Positions 40,860 through 49,427 of a stretch of DNA of 64,000 bases are shown in pieces. The translations under genes were made by a program, and so were the position numbers. This DNA is from Tepidimonas taiwanensis (GTDB lineage: Bacteria; Pseudomonadota; Gammaproteobacteria; Burkholderiales; Burkholderiaceae_C), in contig NZ_CP083911.1 in the NCBI RefSeq assembly GCF_020162115.1, forward strand, positions 2,108,001 to 2,172,000, read 5' to 3'. The notes beneath the pieces were generated by a model. The model saw nothing but the letters and a program-made list of their open reading frames with translations. It was not told where the DNA came from and searched no databases. Position 1 is the first letter of the stretch. The number at the start of each line of letters is the position of its first letter.

Positions 40860-41542
40860 TTGCCGCCCCCTTTCTTCTTCTCTGCCGCATTGCGGGCCTT
40901 GAGCTCGTCCGGGTCGAGGTAGCGGTACGTTCGGGCGATCGCCTCCACCGTCAGTTGATCGGCCAATTTCGCATGTGGACTGACCGTCAGATCGTGCAGC
41001 GTCACGATACGCGACAGATGCGCCACGTCGGCCACAAACTGGCCAACGTCGTGATATCGACCGGTGACCCGGATCGTGATGGGCAACTCCGCGTAGTATT
41101 CGCGGACCGTCTCTTGCCCCGGCCGAAACAGCTCGAATTGCAATCCCCGGCCGATACCCGCCTGGTTGATATCGGACAACAAGGCGTCCATTTCCGCTCG
41201 GCTGGGCAACTGCTTTTCCAGTAGCGTGACGTACTGGCGCACTTCTTCGAGCTGAAGCTTCAAGACATCGCGATGCGCCGCAATGGCAAGCTTTTGACTA
41301 AACTGCGCCCGCAGCTCCTCTTCGCGACGGCGCTCGGCGTCGAGCGCCTCCCGCTGACCCGACAGCCAGGCGAACCACAACACACTCACGATGAGCGCAA
41401 CAACTCCCAACAGCAACAATCCCCTTGGCAGAATGGGCCAACGAGAAGGGTCGTTGCGATCCAGTTGGGCGAATTGTGATCGCCATCGCTGCCAATCGAT
41501 CGACAGGCGTTTTCGTTCCATGGCGGCAGATTCTCTCACCAT
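40856..41542 (-). CDS. pilO: Type IV pilus assembly protein PilO
   Basis: A 228-residue bitopic inner-membrane protein with one helix (LPRGLLLLGVVALIVSVLWFAWL), a coiled coil (about 70-115) and a ferredoxin-like domain (FELFRPGQETVREYYAELPITIRVTG). The tail is Lys/Gly-rich. The first ATG shares one base with the pilN stop; a second ATG at 41521 is an alternative. Confidence 0.94.
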   Translation of the reverse strand: MVRESAAMERKRLSIDWQRWRSQFAQLDRNDPSRWPILPRGLLLLGVVALIVSVLWFAWLSGQREALDAERRREEELRAQFSQKLAIAAHRDVLKLQLEEVRQYVTLLEKQLPSRAEMDALLSDINQAGIGRGLQFELFRPGQETVREYYAELPITIRVTGRYHDVGQFVADVAHLSRIVTLHDLTVSPHAKLADQLTVEAIARTYRYLDPDELKARNAAEKKKGGGK

Positions 41543-42180
41543 CAGGTCGCGTCAGCGGGGTGCTTCTGAGCCGCCGATCCAGCATCGGTTGCACCCGCGC
41601 CAGCGGTCGTGCCGGGCTCCGCGTTCACCTGTGTGGCGCGAATGGAAAACTGAAACACGGGCCGTTGCCCGACTCCGCCCGCCAGCGAGATGTTACCGGC
41701 GGCAATCTCGATCAACTGGGGCTGACGCAGCGAAGATTCATCGTTGTTGAGCCGACGCAAAAGTTCCGATACGCGCTCTTGAGATTGGGCGATGCCGGTG
41801 ATGGTCAAAAGCGAGCCCTCCTGCTTGACGGAACGCAACGCGATACCTTCGGGAAGCCGTTGCGCCAGTTCGTTGAACAGCCGAACCGGACCGTTGCGGG
41901 CACTCTGAAGCTCCTGCACGGCTTGCTGACGGGCTTTCAGTGCCTCGACCTCGGCACGCAGCGTCGCCACTTCTTTGATTTGGGCATCGAGCTTGGCAAT
42001 CTCCTCCTGCAGCAACCGATTGCGATCGGCCTGATTGGACAGTTGCATCTCCATGGCGGTGTAGATCAACGCCGCCACCGCCAAACCCAACACCGCTGAC
42101 ATCGCAAGCTCACGATAAAACGCCTCGCGACGGCGTTTGCGCTCCCACTCCCGGTGCGGCAACAGGTTGATCGTGATCAC
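41542..42180 (-). CDS. pilN: Type IV pilus assembly protein PilN
   Basis: A 212-residue protein starting with GTG, overlapping pilM. The N-terminal INLLPHREWERKRRREAFY binds PilM in known systems. A single helix, a coiled coil (about 50-95) and a ferredoxin-like domain follow. The last 30 residues are Ala/Gly/Thr-rich. Confidence 0.95.
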   Translation of the reverse strand: MITINLLPHREWERKRRREAFYRELAMSAVLGLAVAALIYTAMEMQLSNQADRNRLLQEEIAKLDAQIKEVATLRAEVEALKARQQAVQELQSARNGPVRLFNELAQRLPEGIALRSVKQEGSLLTITGIAQSQERVSELLRRLNNDESSLRQPQLIEIAAGNISLAGGVGQRPVFQFSIRATQVNAEPGTTAGAGATDAGSAAQKHPADAT

Positions 42181-43247
42181 GGGTAAAACCTCCGCAACGC
42201 CAGTCCTGTCGCGACGAGGAAAGCCGTGGGCACCAGCCCGACGGCCATCTTCGCCTCGCTCAACATGCCCTCGAAGGGATCGAGGACCCGCGTGTCAAAC
42301 CCGGTGGCCTTCGCCACGATATCCGCCACCCCCGGCAGGCTGGCCGTCCCCCCCGACAGCAGAACGTGATCGACACGGTTGTGTGGGGTACTCGTAAAAA
42401 AGAACTGCAACGCGCGGCCCATTTCTTGAGCCAGCGCCTCGAGAAATGGCTGGAGCACGCTTTGCGGATAATCCGCGGGCAACTCCGTGCCCATTTTCTT
42501 TTTGCGCTCCGCGTCCTCGGTCGACAGCGCATAGCGACGCGCGATGCTTTGTGTCAACGTAAAACCACCGATCGGCTGGTCGCGCTCGTAAATGACATCG
42601 TCATCGCGCAGCACCTGCAGCGATGTCGAAAGGGTTCCGATTTCGAAAAGGGCGATCAAACGCCCCTTCCCCTGCTCGGGCAGCGTCCGTATGATGCGCG
42701 CTGCCGCCAGACGTGCAGCGTAGGATTCCACGTCGACGATGACGGGCTCCAAGCCCACGGCTTCGGCCAGCCCCTGTCGTTCGGCGACTTTGTCTTTGCG
42801 CGCCGCGACCACGAGCACTTCGATTGCACCCGCAACCGCTGGCGATGGCCCCAGAATGCAATAGTCCAACGCCACTTCGGCGATCGGAAACGGCAGGTGC
42901 TGCGCCGCCTCCGATTCGATGTGCACCTCGAACGCGTCTTCGCCGAGTCCATCGGGAACCGTGACCTTGCGCGCAATGACCGATGCACTGGGCAACGCCA
43001 GCGCCGCCCGACGCGTTTTGGTGCCGCTCAGTCGCAACAGGCGGCGTAACGCGTCGGCAACCTCGTCAAATTTCTCGACACTGCCTTCGGCCACCCACCC
43101 CTTCTCGAGCGGCTGCGCTGTGCAGCGCAACACGGTCGGTCGATCGAGCTCGCCCCCAAGCTCGACGAGCTTGATCGCCGATGCCCCGACGTCGATACCC
43201 AGCAGGGGCTCGTGCCCACGTCGCAACGCCCACCAAAACGACTTCAA
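42177..43247 (-). CDS. pilM: Type IV pilus assembly ATPase-fold protein PilM
   Basis: A 356-residue actin-like protein. Phosphate-binding loop GIDVGASAIKLVELGG at about 17-32, ALPSASVIARKVTVP, and LSGGTASLPGVADIV are the family motifs. The start codon is TTG, with AAAGG about 8 nt upstream; no ATG fits better. It lies in the cytoplasm bound to PilN and opens the operon. Confidence 0.95.
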   Translation of the reverse strand: MKSFWWALRRGHEPLLGIDVGASAIKLVELGGELDRPTVLRCTAQPLEKGWVAEGSVEKFDEVADALRRLLRLSGTKTRRAALALPSASVIARKVTVPDGLGEDAFEVHIESEAAQHLPFPIAEVALDYCILGPSPAVAGAIEVLVVAARKDKVAERQGLAEAVGLEPVIVDVESYAARLAAARIIRTLPEQGKGRLIALFEIGTLSTSLQVLRDDDVIYERDQPIGGFTLTQSIARRYALSTEDAERKKKMGTELPADYPQSVLQPFLEALAQEMGRALQFFFTSTPHNRVDHVLLSGGTASLPGVADIVAKATGFDTRVLDPFEGMLSEAKMAVGLVPTAFLVATGLALRRFYP

Positions 43248-43548
43248 CTGCCGACCTTTATAGAGACAATGAATTCACCCAAATCGGACGCGCATGCGTA
43301 CACGCCGATCCCGTTGCGTTGCCCATGCAACGTACCGCTGAATACTATCACTTCATCATCCGTTGCGAGCCGATTTGGTGTGCGAAAGGCGTTGTGTGCC
43401 ACGCGATCCGTTGCCTGAAACCGACAGCTTTGGCCGATTCGTATGGAGCCCTCTTGTGCACGTGTGGCGCGCGCCCCTAGCCCCCCAACCTATAATTCAC
43501 AAGGTTGTTGACCCCGAGCGCTGTCGCCCCGACCGCCGCTGATCGTTG
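43248..43548. promoter_or_regulatory. Divergent pilM-mrcA intergenic region
   Basis: No gene is visible. TATAAT at 43491-43496 lies 53 bp before the mrcA ATG and is the best -10 on the plus strand, though its -35 region is GC-rich and poor. On the minus strand a TAGTAT element near 43347-43352 is a weak candidate for pilM. The segment is less GC-rich than its neighbours. Confidence 0.45.
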
Positions 43549-45918
43549 ATGCCCACCGACACACCCTCTCCACCGTCACCCCGTCCCCGGTCCGGGTTGC
43601 GGCGATGGGTGTTCTCAATCGTCGGTGTCTTGGGTGCGTTGTCGTTGTCCGCCGCGATGCTGCTGGCCATCGGTCTGGCGATGGCCTACCCCAACCTGCC
43701 GGATGTGAGCGAGCTGGCCGACTACCGGCCCAAACTGCCGCTGCGCATCTACGCCCGGGACGGCACTTTGTTGGGGGAGTTTGGTGAGCAGCGCCGCATC
43801 GTCGTGCCTTTTGAGGACATCCCGCCCGTGATGATCAACGCGGTGCTCGCCATCGAGGACGCGCGCTTCTTTGAGCACAGCGGGGTGGACTACCGCGGCC
43901 TGCTGCGCGCGGCGCTGGCCAACCTCGGCGAGGCCAAGAGCCAGGGGGCATCCACGATCACGATGCAGGTGGCGCGCAACGTCTACCTCTCCAGCGAAAA
44001 GAGCTACCTGCGCAAGATCTACGAAATCCTGCTGACGTTCAAGCTCGAGCACCTGCTGACCAAGGAGCAGATCCTCGAGATCTACATGAACCAGATCTTC
44101 CTCGGGCACCGCTCGTACGGCTTCGCGGCGGCGGCGCGCACCTACTTCGGCAAGTCGCTGCAGGAGCTCACGATCGCGGAGGCGGCGATGCTCGCCGGCC
44201 TGCCCAAGGCGCCGTCGGCCTACAACCCCATCAGCAACCCCAAGCGCGCGCGCGCGCGCCAGCTCTACATCATCGACCGCATGCTGGAAAACGGCTTCAT
44301 CACCGAAGCCGAGGCCAAGGCCGCGCGCGAGGAGCCGCTGCGGCTGCGCCGCCCGCAGGAGGCGGAACAGGCCCTGCACGCCGAATACATCGCGGAAATG
44401 GTGCGCCAGGCCATCGTCGAGCGCTACGGCGAAGACGCCTACACCGCCGGGCTGCAGGTGCACACGACGATCGACGCGGGCCTGCAGCGCGCCGCGTGGC
44501 GCGCGGTGCGCCAGGGGGTGCTGGCGTTCGAGCGGCGCCAGCACTACCGCGGGCCCGAGCGCTTCATCGAGCTGCCGCAGGAACCCGCCGCGCGCCAAGC
44601 CGCAATCGACGACGTGCTGGCCGCGGTGCCGGACGAGGAGCCGCTGCTGACCGCGGTGGTGCTGTCGACCGATGCGCGCAAAGTGGTGGTGGTGCGGGGC
44701 GACGACACACCGATCGAGATCACCGGCGCCGGGCTGGAGTCGGTGCGGTCGGGCCTGAGCGCAACCGCGCCGCCAAACCTGAAGCTGCGCCCGGGCGCGG
44801 TGGTGCGCGTCGCCAAGGACGCGCAGGGGTGGTACCTGACGCAGCTGCCGGAGGTGGAGGCCGCCTTCGTCGCTGTCGACCCGCGCGATGGCGGCATCCG
44901 CGCGCTGGTGGGGGGGTTCGATTTCGAGCGCAACAAGTTCAACCGCGTCACGCAGTCCCAACGCCAGCCGGGTTCGAGCTTCAAGCCGTTCATCTACTCC
45001 GCCGCGCTGGAAAAGGGCATCATGCCCGCGACGGTGGTCAACGACGCGCCGCTCTTCTTCCCGGCCAGCGTCACAGGCGGCAAGCCGTGGGAGCCGAAAA
45101 ACTACGACGGCCAATACGAGGGGCCGATGACCATCCGCACCGCGCTGGCCAAGTCGAAGAACATGGTGTCGATCCACGTGCTGCGCGCGGTCGGCACGCA
45201 GTCGGCGCAGGCGTGGATCACGCGCTTCGGGCTCGATCCGGCCAAGCACCCGCCGTACCTGACGATGGCGCTGGGGGCGGGTGCCGTTACGCCGCTGGAG
45301 ATGGCCGCGGGCTATGCGGTGTTTGCCAACGGCGGGCACTATCTGCCGCCGGTGTTGATCACCCGCATCGCCGACGCCAAGGGGCGGGTGCTGCTGGAGG
45401 TGCCGCCGCGGGCACCGGACGAAGCCAACCGCACGCTGCCCGAGCGCAACGCCTTCGTGATGAGCCAGCTGCTCAACGAAATCACCCGCTCCGGCACCGC
45501 GGCGCGGGCACAGGCCGTGCTCAAACGGCCGGACCTGTACGGCAAAACCGGCACCACCAACGACTCGCAGGACGCGTGGTTTGTGGGCTACCACCCGACG
45601 CTGTCTGCCGCGGTCTGGTTGGGTTATGACCAACCGCGCAACCTCGGGCGGCGCGCCACCGGCGGTGGGTTGGCGCTGCCGATCTGGATCGACTTCATGG
45701 GGCAGGCACTGCGCAACACCCCCGTGCAAGAAATTGCGGTACCAGCCGGCGTCGCTTTTGCCGGCGGCGACTGGCTGTACCAGGAGTACGCCGACGGCAG
45801 CTACGTGCGGCGTCTCGGCTTCGACGACGCGGTCGGGCAGCCGCCGGAGGGCGCGCCGCCGGACGGTGGCACCGACCCCGGCGAAAAACGCGGGATCCTC
45901 GACCTGTTCCGGCAGTGA
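43549..45918 (+). CDS. mrcA: Penicillin-binding protein 1A
   Basis: A 789-residue bifunctional peptidoglycan synthase. An N-terminal anchor (about 20-47) precedes the GT51 transglycosylase domain with catalytic E103 (IEDARFFEHSGVD) and the later GASTITMQVARN and FGKSLQELTIAEAAMLAGLPKAPS. An OB-like insert (about 315-430) separates it from the transpeptidase: SSFK (PGSSFKPFIY), SKN and KTGTT. The ATG follows an in-frame TTG, which I reject. The weak hairpin GGTGCCC/GGGCGCC at 45925-45942 follows the stop. Confidence 0.97.
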   Translation: MPTDTPSPPSPRPRSGLRRWVFSIVGVLGALSLSAAMLLAIGLAMAYPNLPDVSELADYRPKLPLRIYARDGTLLGEFGEQRRIVVPFEDIPPVMINAVLAIEDARFFEHSGVDYRGLLRAALANLGEAKSQGASTITMQVARNVYLSSEKSYLRKIYEILLTFKLEHLLTKEQILEIYMNQIFLGHRSYGFAAAARTYFGKSLQELTIAEAAMLAGLPKAPSAYNPISNPKRARARQLYIIDRMLENGFITEAEAKAAREEPLRLRRPQEAEQALHAEYIAEMVRQAIVERYGEDAYTAGLQVHTTIDAGLQRAAWRAVRQGVLAFERRQHYRGPERFIELPQEPAARQAAIDDVLAAVPDEEPLLTAVVLSTDARKVVVVRGDDTPIEITGAGLESVRSGLSATAPPNLKLRPGAVVRVAKDAQGWYLTQLPEVEAAFVAVDPRDGGIRALVGGFDFERNKFNRVTQSQRQPGSSFKPFIYSAALEKGIMPATVVNDAPLFFPASVTGGKPWEPKNYDGQYEGPMTIRTALAKSKNMVSIHVLRAVGTQSAQAWITRFGLDPAKHPPYLTMALGAGAVTPLEMAAGYAVFANGGHYLPPVLITRIADAKGRVLLEVPPRAPDEANRTLPERNAFVMSQLLNEITRSGTAARAQAVLKRPDLYGKTGTTNDSQDAWFVGYHPTLSAAVWLGYDQPRNLGRRATGGGLALPIWIDFMGQALRNTPVQEIAVPAGVAFAGGDWLYQEYADGSYVRRLGFDDAVGQPPEGAPPDGGTDPGEKRGILDLFRQ

Positions 45919-45945
45919 GCGGCCGGTGCCCCTCAGGGCGCCCCC

Positions 45946-46275
45946 TCAAGGCGTGAAGGTCAGCGGCACGCCCGCCTGGGCCGACGCCTCGCGCGACAGA
46001 TGCGCGAAAAACTCCCCGGCGCCCTTGGTGTCCATCCAGCGCTCGCCGTCGAAGCGGTAGTGGTAGCCGCCGGAGCGCGACGCCATCCAGATCTCGTGCA
46101 GCGGCTTTTGCAGGTTGATCACGATCTGGCTGCCGTTGCGAAAGGTCAGCGTCACCATCCCGCCGACGCGCTGGTTGTCGATGTCGGCGTCCGTCGTTTC
46201 GTTGAGGCGGTCGCAGTTGAGCTCCACCGCCTTGAGCACGGCTTCGGCACGGTCCAGGTATTCGAGGTCGGTCAT
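45946..46275 (-). CDS. cyaY: Frataxin-like iron-binding protein CyaY
   Basis: A 109-residue protein starting MTDLEYLDRAEAVLKAVE. The acidic first helix and the beta-sheet motif NQRVGGMVTLTFRNGSQIVINLQKPLHEIW, ending GYHYRFDGERWMDTKG, are diagnostic. CyaY tunes Fe-S cluster assembly. An upstream in-frame start overlaps the divergent lptM gene and is rejected. Confidence 0.95.
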   Translation of the reverse strand: MTDLEYLDRAEAVLKAVELNCDRLNETTDADIDNQRVGGMVTLTFRNGSQIVINLQKPLHEIWMASRSGGYHYRFDGERWMDTKGAGEFFAHLSREASAQAGVPLTFTP

Positions 46276-46291
46276 CACTACAATCGCGCGG

Positions 46292-46531
46292 ATGCTGAGA
46301 GACCGCCGCATTGTAGGAGCCCGGTGGTGGCTGTGCGCCGCGGGGCTGGCTTTGTCCCTGTCGGGGTGTGGTCAGAAAGGCCCGCTCACGCTGCCGCCCG
46401 AGCCTGCCACCGCCGCGCCGCCGACAGGCGCCCCCACCGCAGCAGCCGACGCGGCATCCGACGCGGCGGCCCCGTATCCGTCACCCTCCTCCACCGCACG
46501 CGCCCAGGCCACCCCCCATGCCCCACGCTGA
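46292..46531 (+). CDS. lptM: LptM (YifL-type) LPS-translocon lipoprotein
   Basis: A 79-residue lipoprotein. The signal ends in the lipobox LSGC (C26), followed by the diagnostic GQKGPLTLP. In E. coli LptM helps LptD oxidative maturation. The tail after about 40 is Ala/Pro-rich. It overlaps lysA by 14 bp; the lptM-lysA pairing with divergent cyaY is common in gamma- and beta-proteobacteria. Confidence 0.9.
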   Translation: MLRDRRIVGARWWLCAAGLALSLSGCGQKGPLTLPPEPATAAPPTGAPTAAADAASDAAAPYPSPSSTARAQATPHAPR

Positions 46532-47819
46532 CACCGCCGCCCCGTACCTGCCGGGCGCACCGTTTTTTGCCTACCGCGACGGCGAGCTGTGGGTGGAGGG
46601 CGTGCGCGTGGCCGACCTGGCGCGCGCGCACGGCACGCCGTTGTTCGTTTACTCCGCGGCGGCGATGCGCGCCGCGGTGGCCGCCTACCAACGCGGGCTG
46701 GCCCGGCGCGACGCGCTGATCTGCTACGCGATGAAGGCCAACTCGACGCTGGCCATCCTGGAGGTGTTTGCGCGCGCGGGCTGCGGGTTCGACATCGTCT
46801 CGGGCGGGGAACTCGCGCGGGCGCTGCGCGCGGGTGCGGCACCCGACAAAATCGTTTTTTCGGGCGTGGGCAAAACGCGCGCCGAAATGCGTGCCGCCCT
46901 GCAGGCCGGCATCGGCTGCTTCAACGTCGAGAGCCGCGCCGAACTCGAGGTCCTCGATGCGGTCGCGCGGGAACTGGGTGTGCGCGCGCCGGTGAGCCTG
47001 CGCGTCAATCCGGACGTGGACGCGCAGACCCACCCCTACATCTCTACGGGCCTGAAGGACAACAAATTCGGCATCGCGCACGACGAGGCGCTGGACGCCT
47101 ACCGGCACGCGGCGGGCCTGCCCGCCCTGCAGGTCGTCGGGATCGACTGCCACATCGGCTCGCAGATTACCAGCACCGGCCCGTACCTGGACGCGCTGGA
47201 GCGCGTGCTCGACCTGGTCGAAGCGATCGAGGCTGCGGGCATCCCGCTGCACCACCTGGACCTGGGCGGCGGGCTGGGCATCGAGTACCGCGGGGAGCAG
47301 CCCCCCGCGGCCGACACCTTGTGGCAGGTGCTGCTCGCCCGCCTGGATGCCCGCGGACACGGCCACCGGCGGCTGCTGCTCGAACCGGGCCGCTCGCTCG
47401 TGGGCAACGCCGGTATCTGCGTCACCCAAGTGCTCTACACCAAGCCGGGTGCCGCGAAAAATTTCCTGATCGTCGACGCGGCGATGAACGACCTGCCGCG
47501 CCCGGCGATGTACGAGGCCTACCACGCGATCGCGCCGGTGCGCCCGCGCCACGATGTCCCCGAGGTCGTGTGGGACGTCGTCGGCCCGGTGTGCGAAAGT
47601 GGCGACTGGCTGGGCCGCGAACGGGCGCTGGCCGTGCAGGCCGGCGACTGGCTCGCGGTGGGCTCCGCGGGCGCCTACTGCATGAGCATGGCGAGCCACT
47701 ACAACAGCCGCGGCAAGGCGGCGGAAGTGCTGGTCAGTGGTGATCGCGCCCAGCTCATCCGCGCCCGCGAATCGGTCAGCGACCTGTGGCGTCAGGAGCG
47801 CGCGCTCGCGCTCGACTGA
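46518..47819 (+). CDS. lysA: Diaminopimelate decarboxylase
   Basis: A 433-residue PLP enzyme with an alanine-racemase-like barrel, final step of lysine synthesis. PLP lysine in YAMKANST; GFDIVSGGELARAL; HIGSQITS; the phosphate loop GGGLGIEYRG; LEPGRSLVGNAG; active-site Cys in GPVCESGDWLG. The start MPHADTAAPYLPG lies inside the lptM 3' end. Its last 44 bp overlap msrQ on the other strand. Confidence 0.97.
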   Translation: MPHADTAAPYLPGAPFFAYRDGELWVEGVRVADLARAHGTPLFVYSAAAMRAAVAAYQRGLARRDALICYAMKANSTLAILEVFARAGCGFDIVSGGELARALRAGAAPDKIVFSGVGKTRAEMRAALQAGIGCFNVESRAELEVLDAVARELGVRAPVSLRVNPDVDAQTHPYISTGLKDNKFGIAHDEALDAYRHAAGLPALQVVGIDCHIGSQITSTGPYLDALERVLDLVEAIEAAGIPLHHLDLGGGLGIEYRGEQPPAADTLWQVLLARLDARGHGHRRLLLEPGRSLVGNAGICVTQVLYTKPGAAKNFLIVDAAMNDLPRPAMYEAYHAIAPVRPRHDVPEVVWDVVGPVCESGDWLGRERALAVQAGDWLAVGSAGAYCMSMASHYNSRGKAAEVLVSGDRAQLIRARESVSDLWRQERALALD

Positions 47820-48417
47820 TGGCGTCCCACACCCGCCAGCCCAGCAGCACCGCCAGGATCCCCGCGTAAACGGCCACCTCGCCGTAGAGCCGCTTGCCGC
47901 TGCGCATCCAGAAAAAGTGCAGGACGGCGAGCACCGCGACCGCGTACACCAGCCGGTGCAGCCGCCGCCAGCGCAGTGCGCCGAGCCACCGGATCGCCGC
48001 ATCGAACGAAGTGGCCGCCAGCGGCAATAACCCCAGAATCGCGAGCATCCCAACGAGGATGAACGGGCGCTGGGCCACGTCATGCAACACCGCACGCACG
48101 TCCCAGCCCTGATCCAGCCACGCGTACGCCGTCAGGTGCACGGTGGCGTACGCGAACGCCCACAGCCCCAGCCCGCGGCGCCAACCCGCCAGCGCCCCCC
48201 AACCCGTCCAGCACCGCAGCGGCGTCACCGCCAGCGTCAGCCACAGGAACCGCAGCGCCCAGTCCCCGAGGCCGCGGATCAGCGCCTCGGCCGGATGGGC
48301 TCCCAGCCGGTCGGCCAGGGCCATCGCCCACAGCCACAGCGCCGGCACGGCACACAGCGCCAGCGCCCACGGCTTGGCCGCACGTAACGCGCGGTTGACG
48401 CTCACAGCGGCCGGCAC
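47776..48417 (-). CDS. msrQ: MsrQ haem-binding membrane subunit
   Basis: A 213-residue protein with six membrane segments of the ferric-reductase-like family. Histidines in ATVHLTAYAW, RRLHRLVYAV and AVLHFFWM are the likely haem ligands. MsrQ passes quinol electrons to MsrP. It is 9 bp behind msrP; its 3' end overlaps lysA tail to tail. Confidence 0.93.
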   Translation of the reverse strand: MPAAVSVNRALRAAKPWALALCAVPALWLWAMALADRLGAHPAEALIRGLGDWALRFLWLTLAVTPLRCWTGWGALAGWRRGLGLWAFAYATVHLTAYAWLDQGWDVRAVLHDVAQRPFILVGMLAILGLLPLAATSFDAAIRWLGALRWRRLHRLVYAVAVLAVLHFFWMRSGKRLYGEVAVYAGILAVLLGWRVWDAISRARARAPDATGR

Positions 48418-48426
48418 GGTTCGGTT

Positions 48427-49413
48427 TCAGTAATGGCGCCGCAGGTCCATGCCCGCGTAGAGGTGACCCACCTGCTCCGCGTAACCGTTGAACGGCAGCG
48501 TCTTGATGCGCGGCGCAAACAGCCCGCCCTGCCCCAGCCGCCGCTCGGTGGCCTGGCTCCAGCGCGGGTGTGGCACGTCCGGATTGACGTTGGCGTAAAA
48601 GCCGTATTCGTGCGGTGCCGCCACGGTCCAGGCCGTCGCGGGCTGGCGCTCGACGAAGCGGATGCGCACGATGGACTTGCTACTCTTGAAGCCGTATTTC
48701 CACGGCACGACCACGCGCAGCGGCGCGCCGTTTTGCGCGGGAAGCAGCTCGCCGTAGAGCCCGAAGGTCAACAGCGTCAACGGGTGGCGCGCCTCGTCCA
48801 GCCGCAGCCCCTCGACATACGGCCACAGCAGCACGTTCGAGCGCAGGCCCGGCATACTCTCGCGGTCGGCCAGGGTGTGGAATTCGACGTACTTGGCGCT
48901 GCCCAGCGGCTGCACGCGCTCGATCAACGCCGCGAGCGGATAGCCGATCCAGGGCACCACCATCGACCAGCCCTCGACGCAGCGCAGCCGGTAGATGCGC
49001 TCCTCCATCGGCGCGAGCCGGAGCAATTCGTCGATGTCGAAGGTACGCGGCCGGGCGACGAGCCCGTCGACCTGCACCGTCCACGGCCGCAGCCGCATGC
49101 GGTGCGCCAGACGCGCGGGGTCTTCCTTGTCGACGCCGAATTCGTAGAAATTGTTGTACTGCGTGACCAGCTCGTGGGGCGTCAGCGCCTCGACGGTGCG
49201 CGCCCCGGGCACGGTGCTGGGGGTGGCGAGCAGCGGAGGCCGCCGACCGGGACGGGGCGCGGGATCGACGACCGCGGACGCTGTGCCCGCCGTTACCGGC
49301 TGCGCGGCGGGAGCCAAAGCCGCCCCCACCGACAGCCCCGCTGCCCGCCGCAACCACGCGCGGCGGTTCTCGTACACCGCGCGCGGGGTGATCTCGCTGG
49401 GCCGCGGCGTCAT
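48427..49413 (-). CDS. msrP: MsrP, periplasmic methionine-sulfoxide reductase catalytic subunit
   Basis: A 328-residue molybdopterin enzyme. A Tat-type signal NRRAWLRRAAGLSVGAALA begins the protein. The molybdenum cysteine is in YRLRCVEGWSMVVPWIGYPL. The family segments TQYNNFYEFGVDKEDPA and NGAPLRVVVPWKYGFKSSKSI are intact. It repairs oxidised methionines in periplasmic proteins with MsrQ. Confidence 0.95.
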   Translation of the reverse strand: MTPRPSEITPRAVYENRRAWLRRAAGLSVGAALAPAAQPVTAGTASAVVDPAPRPGRRPPLLATPSTVPGARTVEALTPHELVTQYNNFYEFGVDKEDPARLAHRMRLRPWTVQVDGLVARPRTFDIDELLRLAPMEERIYRLRCVEGWSMVVPWIGYPLAALIERVQPLGSAKYVEFHTLADRESMPGLRSNVLLWPYVEGLRLDEARHPLTLLTFGLYGELLPAQNGAPLRVVVPWKYGFKSSKSIVRIRFVERQPATAWTVAAPHEYGFYANVNPDVPHPRWSQATERRLGQGGLFAPRIKTLPFNGYAEQVGHLYAGMDLRRHY

Positions 49414-49427
49414 GGCGGAAACCCGCG

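Noticed and set aside
45925..45942. Hairpin GGTGCCC/GGGCGCC between mrcA and cyaY as a terminator
   Set aside because: No T run on either strand and one G-U pair; too weak to call.
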